Assembly: GCF_900117415.1 (NCBI RefSeq)
Contig: NZ_FPEI01000006.1
Coordinates: forward strand, 310,001-374,000
Origin: Hyphomicrobium sp. CS1BSMeth3
GTDB lineage: Bacteria > Pseudomonadota > Alphaproteobacteria > Rhizobiales > Hyphomicrobiaceae
Direction of reading: 5' to 3'
DNA length: 64,000 nucleotides
Shown here: piece by piece, positions 59,451-64,000 of the stretch
How positions within the stretch are numbered: the first letter of the stretch is position 1
Layout: each line of letters opens with the position of its first letter
Made by a program: the position numbers and the translations under genes
Notes under the pieces: generated by a model
Told to the model about the DNA's origin: nothing
What the model saw: the letters and a program-made list of their open reading frames with translations, nothing else
Database searches by the model: none

Positions 59451-60470
59451 ATGCGAAGCATTACACTCGCCATAGGTGCGTTGATTGCCGGAAGCGCCGC
59501 TGCGTGGTCGGCAGAAACATATCCATCAATGAACCTGAGGCTTGCTCACAGCGTGCCGCCGACCACGGCTCAGTCCAAGATCGAACAATGGTGGGTGGAC
59601 GAGATCAACAAGCGATCCGGCGGGAAAATCAAGATCCAGATCCTCTGGGCCGAGAGCGGTGGAAAGTCCACCGAGATCATCGAACTCGTAGGCAGCGGCG
59701 CGATCGAGCTCGGCGCGACGCCGGCCTCGTACTATCCCTCCGAGCTCCCTTTGAACGGGGTCACGACCTCGTTGCCGATGATCTTCCGCGACAACGCAGA
59801 GGCGGCTCGGGTGCAGGACGGCTTGATCGCCGATGTTCCTGCGATGAGAGAGGAGCAGAAAAAGAACGGCGTTTGGTCGCTGTATTGGAACAGCCTCGGT
59901 CCTTACCGGGTCTTGTGCAAGATGCCGATTACCGCCCTAGCGGACCTCAAAGGCAAGCGGATGAGAAGCTACGGTGCCTACGTTCCACATATGTGGAAGG
60001 CGCTCGATGCGGTTGGCGAGGTCGTGCTCACGAACGAGGTCTACGAGTCGCTGGATAGGGGACGCCTCGACTGCACCTACTTCTCATACCAGCTTATCGT
60101 GGACCTGAAGCAATACGAGGTTGCGAAGCAACTGAGCACTGCCAACTTCGGTGCGCTGTCGACCTGGCCGGTTTGGGTGAACTACGATCTCTGGCACAAG
60201 AAGTGGCCCGAGTCGGTCAAGAAGCTGTTCACGGAAGTCAGCGCCGAGGCAGCTGCGCGGTCGGTCAAAGCGATTGCTCAGGCAGAGGAAGAAGCGCTAG
60301 CCTTCCTTCAGAAAAATGGCGTGCAGGTAGTCGAATTCAAGAATCAGAATGAGCTGAACGCGCGCGTTCCGGATATGCGCGCCTTCTGGCTCGAGCAGAT
60401 GAAGGAACGCGGTCTCGGTGTTCCAGCGCAGCAGGTGTTCGACTACTGGGTAGCAAAGTCGCCCAAGTAG
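59451..60470 (+). CDS. dctP: TRAP transporter substrate-binding protein
   Basis: 339 residues with a signal peptide ending near AWSAE. LRLAHSVPPTTAQSKIEQWW, GSGAIELGATPASYYPSELPL and LADLKGKRMRSYGAYVPHMWKALDAVGEVVL fit the DctP family; the Arg in RMRSYG is at the usual carboxylate-binding position. RBS GGGGAAGG. A GC-rich hairpin follows the gene. Confidence 0.88.
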   Translation: MRSITLAIGALIAGSAAAWSAETYPSMNLRLAHSVPPTTAQSKIEQWWVDEINKRSGGKIKIQILWAESGGKSTEIIELVGSGAIELGATPASYYPSELPLNGVTTSLPMIFRDNAEAARVQDGLIADVPAMREEQKKNGVWSLYWNSLGPYRVLCKMPITALADLKGKRMRSYGAYVPHMWKALDAVGEVVLTNEVYESLDRGRLDCTYFSYQLIVDLKQYEVAKQLSTANFGALSTWPVWVNYDLWHKKWPESVKKLFTEVSAEAAARSVKAIAQAEEEALAFLQKNGVQVVEFKNQNELNARVPDMRAFWLEQMKERGLGVPAQQVFDYWVAKSPK

Positions 60471-60490
60471 GCCCATCACGTACACTGGCG

Positions 60491-60514
60491 CGGGGACGCT
60501 TACGAGCGTCCCCG
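60491..60514 (+). terminator. stem-loop between dctP and dctQ
   Basis: CGGGGACGCT-TACG-AGCGTCCCCG, a perfect 10-bp stem with a 4-nt loop, 21 bp after dctP. It has no T-run. It likely attenuates read-through or stabilises the dctP mRNA so the binding protein is made in excess over the permeases. Confidence 0.75.
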
Positions 60515-60535
60515 ATATCTGTGAGGAGACCCCGA

Positions 60536-61093
60536 ATGCTTCGGGCTATCAATCGCGCGATCTCGCTGCTCAGCCAGCTCTGCTTCATACTTTCTGCAGC
60601 GGCTCTTTTCGTGATCGCGGCCTATGGCGCCGCAGATGTGGCGGTCGCGGTCGCAGGCGGTGGCGGCTTGCCTGTCACGCGCGAGGCGTCGTCAGTTCTC
60701 CTGGCCGCCGCCGTCTTTCTTTCGTTCGGATACTCGCAATACAGGCGCCAGGACATCCGCGTCGACGTCTTGATCGAGCTCTGCCCGTCTCGGGTTCAAC
60801 GGCTGTCCCTCCTCCTTTCTCTGATACTGGGCATCTTCGTGTTCGCCGTGCTCACATGGCAGTCCTGGGAGCTGTTCCTCCGGAGCTGGCGAGTGGGGGA
60901 GACTGCGGTCGCCCTCGTGCGGTTTCCGATCTATCCCGCGAAGCTGGCCCTTGCGCTCGGCAGTCTCGCCGCGACTCTCGAGCTCACCCGTCAATTGGTC
61001 ATTTTCTTCTGCGGAAGAGCCGCGGAGCCGACGGGCGCAGGAGAAAGCTCGGACGCCACCGCAGGTACCCGCGCCGGTCTGAAAGATATCTAA
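60536..61093 (+). CDS. dctQ: TRAP transporter small permease
   Basis: 185 residues with four helices and the DctQ motif VFLSFGYSQYRRQDIRVDVLIE. RBS GAGGAG. ATG 60536 is preferred to an in-frame start five codons upstream. Confidence 0.87.
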   Translation: MLRAINRAISLLSQLCFILSAAALFVIAAYGAADVAVAVAGGGGLPVTREASSVLLAAAVFLSFGYSQYRRQDIRVDVLIELCPSRVQRLSLLLSLILGIFVFAVLTWQSWELFLRSWRVGETAVALVRFPIYPAKLALALGSLAATLELTRQLVIFFCGRAAEPTGAGESSDATAGTRAGLKDI

Positions 61094-61129
61094 GGCAGGG
61101 ACGCCGTCCACTGTCAGGGGGAATGTGGC

Positions 61130-62443
61130 TTGGAAACGCTGGCAATCGGAATCTATGGGATCGGCGCGCTGCTCGCGCTTCTCGCTTTCGGAGTGCCTGT
61201 CGCCATCGTGCTCGCTACAGTCGGGGCCGCTGGGCTGTGGTTCGTCGGTGGGCAACCGCTCCTTCTGACAACCTTCCGTACGTTGCCGTTCGGAGTGGTG
61301 AGCGACTACCAGTTTGTCGTCCTGCCGATGTTCATTTTCATGGGCACTCTGGCCGCGAGAACCGGGCTGGTCTCGGAACTTTACAATGCGGCGTACCGGT
61401 GGATGAGCCGGCTGCGGGGCAGCCTCTACATGACGACGACGCTGGCGTCGGCCGGCTTTGCGGCCATTTCGGGCTCGACGGTCGTCAATGCCGTCGTGTT
61501 TACCCGGATGGCACTTCCGGAAATGCTGCGACACGGCTACGATCCGAAGCTGAGCAGCGGCTGCATCGCGGCCGCGGGGACGTTCGCGGCGCTCATCCCG
61601 CCATCGATCATCATGGTGGTGTATGCTGTCATGACTGGCGAGTCGGTCGGGCAGCTGTTGATCGCCGGCGTCGTGCCAGGACTTCTGACGGCCGGCGCTT
61701 ACGTGCTCGCGATTCCGGTTCTCGTCCGGCTGATGCCGGATGCCGCTCCCACGACCCTCGAGCGATTTTCGTTTAGCGAGCGCTTGGTCAGCCTGAAGCC
61801 CATCTGGGCCGTCATTCTGCTTTCCGGCGTAGTTCTCGGCGGCATCTATGGCGGACTGCTTTTTCCGTCTTCGGCGGCCACAGTCGGTGCGGCCGGCGTC
61901 CTCTTGATCGGCCTTGCACGCCTGCGGATTGGCTGGGCGGACCTGCGAGACTCCCTTGAAGAGACCGCGTCGCTCACCGGCATGATATTCTTCATCATCA
62001 TCGGTGGATTGATCTTTTCGCGTTTCCTCGTCAACAGCGGTGTGACCGGAGAGTTCAACGATTTCCTGACGTCTTCGGGCATGACGAAGGCAGCGTTCCT
62101 CGCCGTCATCGTGGTCGTCTATCTCATTCTCGGCTGCCTGATCGACAGCCTCTCGATCATGATCGTGACCATGCCGATCGTATATCCGCTCCTCAAGCCT
62201 TTGGCCATCGACCCGATTTGGTTCGGCGTTCTGATTGTCAAGCTGATCGAGCTCTCGACCATAACGCCTCCCGTCGGGCTGAACTTGTTCGCCGTCCTCA
62301 CTGCGGCCGAGGGAAAGGTCTCTACCCGACAGATCTACATCGGCGTGCTGCCCTTCGTCCTGATCGAGCTGATCGTGCTCGCCGTGCTCATTGCCTTCCC
62401 CGAGATCTCGCTCTGGCTGCCGGCCCAGATGAGTGGGAAGTGA
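61130..62443 (+). CDS. dctM: TRAP transporter large permease
   Basis: 437 residues, about 12 helices; FAALIPPSIIMVVYAVMTGESVG and ELSTITPPVGLNLF are DctM signatures. The start is a TTG at 61130 behind CAGGGGGA; no ATG fits the frame. It pairs with the preceding dctQ and dctP. Confidence 0.9.
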   Translation: METLAIGIYGIGALLALLAFGVPVAIVLATVGAAGLWFVGGQPLLLTTFRTLPFGVVSDYQFVVLPMFIFMGTLAARTGLVSELYNAAYRWMSRLRGSLYMTTTLASAGFAAISGSTVVNAVVFTRMALPEMLRHGYDPKLSSGCIAAAGTFAALIPPSIIMVVYAVMTGESVGQLLIAGVVPGLLTAGAYVLAIPVLVRLMPDAAPTTLERFSFSERLVSLKPIWAVILLSGVVLGGIYGGLLFPSSAATVGAAGVLLIGLARLRIGWADLRDSLEETASLTGMIFFIIIGGLIFSRFLVNSGVTGEFNDFLTSSGMTKAAFLAVIVVVYLILGCLIDSLSIMIVTMPIVYPLLKPLAIDPIWFGVLIVKLIELSTITPPVGLNLFAVLTAAEGKVSTRQIYIGVLPFVLIELIVLAVLIAFPEISLWLPAQMSGK

Positions 62444-62753
62444 TTTATGCCTCGGCGTCTGCCTGCTTGATGAGTGCCACAGTCAGTCGGGGCGTTCACC
62501 GGACAAGTTCCCAACATGTTACAGGCCTAAATCGTCCACTCCTGAGGTGCCGGCGCCTCGGCAGCTTCTTCGGTCGATTCCATTTACGGGCATCCAGGCA
62601 GAGAGATGGTCGATGCCTCGCGAGCGCAGATCGATGTCAGCTTCCGCAAAAGGAGCGGCCCTCACGAAGACGCAACTGCAACAAGGCCCGGCTGGACACC
62701 CTTGGATGCGGGCTTCGGAACTTGGGCCGCAGCTCGCTGCATCGACGGCGGCT
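62444..62753. other. 310-bp intergenic region, no gene recognised
   Basis: Between convergent dctM and GMC genes. No terminator-like hairpin or domain-bearing frame is evident. Confidence 0.5.
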
Positions 62754-64000
62754 CTATCGCGCGTCCTGCTGGATCATGTCAGAAGCCTTCTCGGCGATCA
62801 TGATCGTGGGGGCATTCGTGTTGCCCGAGGTCAAGGTCGGCATGATCGAAGCGTCGACGACGCGAAGGCCCGATATGCCCCTCAAGCGAAGACGATCGTC
62901 GACGACAGACATGTCGTCGTGGCCCATCTTGCAGGTTCCCACAGGGTGATAGATCGTCGTCGCGGACTGGCGTGCAGCTTCCAGCAGCTCATCGTCGGTC
63001 TGCAGATGGGGGCCTGGTGCGTACTCGGACTCGATCACTTCTGCCAGAGGCGCGGCTGAGGCGATCTTGCGCGAGAAGCGCATTCCCGCCACCTGCGTCG
63101 TCCGGTCTAGTTCGGTCGCAAGATAGTTGGGATGAATCGCCGGATAGGCAAAGGCGTCCGCAGACGTCAGCAGAATTTCACCGCGACTCTCCGGTCGGAG
63201 CTGACACGTCGACATGGTGAAAGCGGAGAACTTATGAAGACCCGCGCCGAGCTTGTCGGCGCTCAATGGCTGGACATGGTACTGGATATCAGGCGCCTCC
63301 AGTCCAGGCCGCGTGCGCACGAACGCACAGGCCTGGCTCGCACCCATGGCCAGCGGCCCGCGCCGCGTGAGCATGAACTGAATGCCAGCCATCGTCCGGC
63401 CGACGATATTGCGAACCTCGTCGTTCACGCTGATCGGCCGATTGAGCTTGTAGACGATGCGCACCTGCAGATGATCCTGCAGGTTCTTGCCGACGCCCGG
63501 ATGGGGGGCGACAACTTCGATGCCATGATCCTTGAGATGCGCCGGCGGTCCAATGCCCGACAGCATGAGGATCTGCGGTGAGCCTATGGCGCCGGCGGAA
63601 AGTATGACTTCGCGCCTAGCTCTCACCTCGTATTGCTTGCCATCGAGTGCATACTGGATGCCGACCGCGCGCCCGTTCTCGACAATGACGCGTTGCGTGT
63701 GTGCGTTCGTGCGGACGCCGAGATTGCCGCGTCGCTTCGCGGGGCGCAGGTAACCTGCCGCTGTAGAACAGCGCAGTCCATTACGCGCGGTCAGCTGGAA
63801 GTAGCCGGCGCCATCCTGCTCCTCGCCATTGAAGTCACCCGTGCGCGGCACGCCCACGGCTTCGGCTGCATCGATGAAGCGCTCACATATCTCGCGCTCG
63901 ATCCGCATATTGCTGACACCGAGGGGGCCGCCCGCTCCGTGATAGTCGTCCGCTCCTCTTTCCTGATCCTCCGCGCGCATGAAGTAGGGAAGCACGTCGT
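62754..64000 (-). CDS. GMC-family FAD oxidoreductase (5' end outside window)
   Basis: Over 410 residues; the frame runs off the right edge, so the N-terminal FAD-binding motif is missing. GMC signature 2 ([16 protein letters not shown]), the catalytic region [10 protein letters not shown] and [20 protein letters not shown] are present. It is clearly related in architecture to the GMC protein at 18.2-19.9 kb. It oxidises an alcohol; next to the TRAP and CoA cluster it may act on the same imported compound, although it is convergent with it. Confidence 0.9.
   Translation of the reverse strand, partial: DVLPYFMRAEDQERGADDYHGAGGPLGVSNMRIEREICERFIDAAEAVGVPRTGDFNGEEQDGAGYFQLTARNGLRCSTAAGYLRPAKRRGNLGVRTNAHTQRVIVENGRAVGIQYALDGKQYEVRARREVILSAGAIGSPQILMLSGIGPPAHLKDHGIEVVAPHPGVGKNLQDHLQVRIVYKLNRPISVNDEVRNIVGRTMAGIQFMLTRRGPLAMGASQACAFVRTRPGLEAPDIQYHVQPLSADKLGAGLHKFSAFTMSTCQLRPESRGEILLTSADAFAYPAIHPNYLATELDRTTQVAGMRFSRKIASAAPLAEVIESEYAPGPHLQTDDELLEAARQSATTIYHPVGTCKMGHDDMSVVDDRLRLRGISGLRVVDASIMPTLTSGNTNAPTIMIAEKASDMIQQDAR

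Noticed and set aside
1-64000. CRISPR array, tRNA, rRNA, riboswitch
   Set aside because: No regularly spaced direct repeats, cloverleaf with a recognisable T-loop, rRNA segment or known riboswitch core was seen on either strand.

Overview
The window is high-GC, tightly packed DNA with FixK/FNR-type boxes, a copper nitrite reductase of the alphaproteobacterial kind, many ABC and TRAP importers and decayed copies of a tyrosine recombinase whose motifs are common in rhizobial genomes. This points to an alphaproteobacterium, most likely Hyphomicrobiales (Rhizobiales). That is inference from gene content only. I see no rRNA, tRNA, CRISPR array or intact insertion sequence.

Region 1 (1-18 kb) is an NO/nitrite respiration island. 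After the 3' end of a FabF-like ketosynthase come a cupredoxin, hemN and a class I cytochrome c. A minus-strand operon (10563 to 3672) encodes a 59-residue membrane peptide, a CuA subunit II, a heme-copper subunit I, heme o synthase (CtaB), SCO/SenC, a three-part cytochrome b/ferredoxin/FlpD-like fusion, a small membrane-anchored protein and a bacteriohemerythrin. Subunit I keeps all six metal-binding histidines but has Gln where oxygen reductases have the His-cross-linked Tyr, so it reads as a nitric oxide reductase of the sNOR (norSY-senC) kind rather than an oxidase. nirK is divergent from this operon and is followed by nirV, a pseudoazurin, two Crp/Fnr regulators, and a module of a 12-TM protein with DUF2249 and DUF59 proteins. 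Three FixK-type boxes fit coordinated control. NirK would make NO, the sNOR-like enzyme would reduce it with electrons from pseudoazurin, cytochrome c or the fusion protein, and hemerythrin/DUF2249/DUF59 would handle NO or repair Fe-S centres.

Region 2 (18-33 kb) is a mosaic. It holds a GMC oxidoreductase with an ABC importer, a GntR regulator and an enolase-superfamily enzyme; an Lrp regulator beside an AidB-like acyl-CoA dehydrogenase; and a self-contained exosortase locus (membrane protein, winged-helix regulator, UppS, exosortase fused to an EpsI-like tail, and one VIT/VWA substrate ending in a PEP-type sorting signal). Two matching CTTTG-N5-CAAAG palindromes link the regulator to its own operon and to uppS.

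Region 3 (33-64 kb) is a chain of catabolic uptake clusters, each with its own regulator: LacI + PhyH dioxygenase + TRAP; IclR + acyl-CoA synthetase + ABC importer + LLM monooxygenase, with a second paralogous binding protein nearby; polyamine-type ABC importer + DUF1028 + glutamate cyclase-like + LysR; and LysR + LLM oxidoreductase + CoA-transferase + enoyl-CoA hydratase + TRAP + GMC (cut by the window end). Pairs of IclR-type palindromes with the same 85-bp spacing lie in front of iclR and in front of the distant second binding-protein gene. Four recombinase remnants and a vsr remnant lie in the gaps between clusters, consistent with assembly by repeated insertion and decay.
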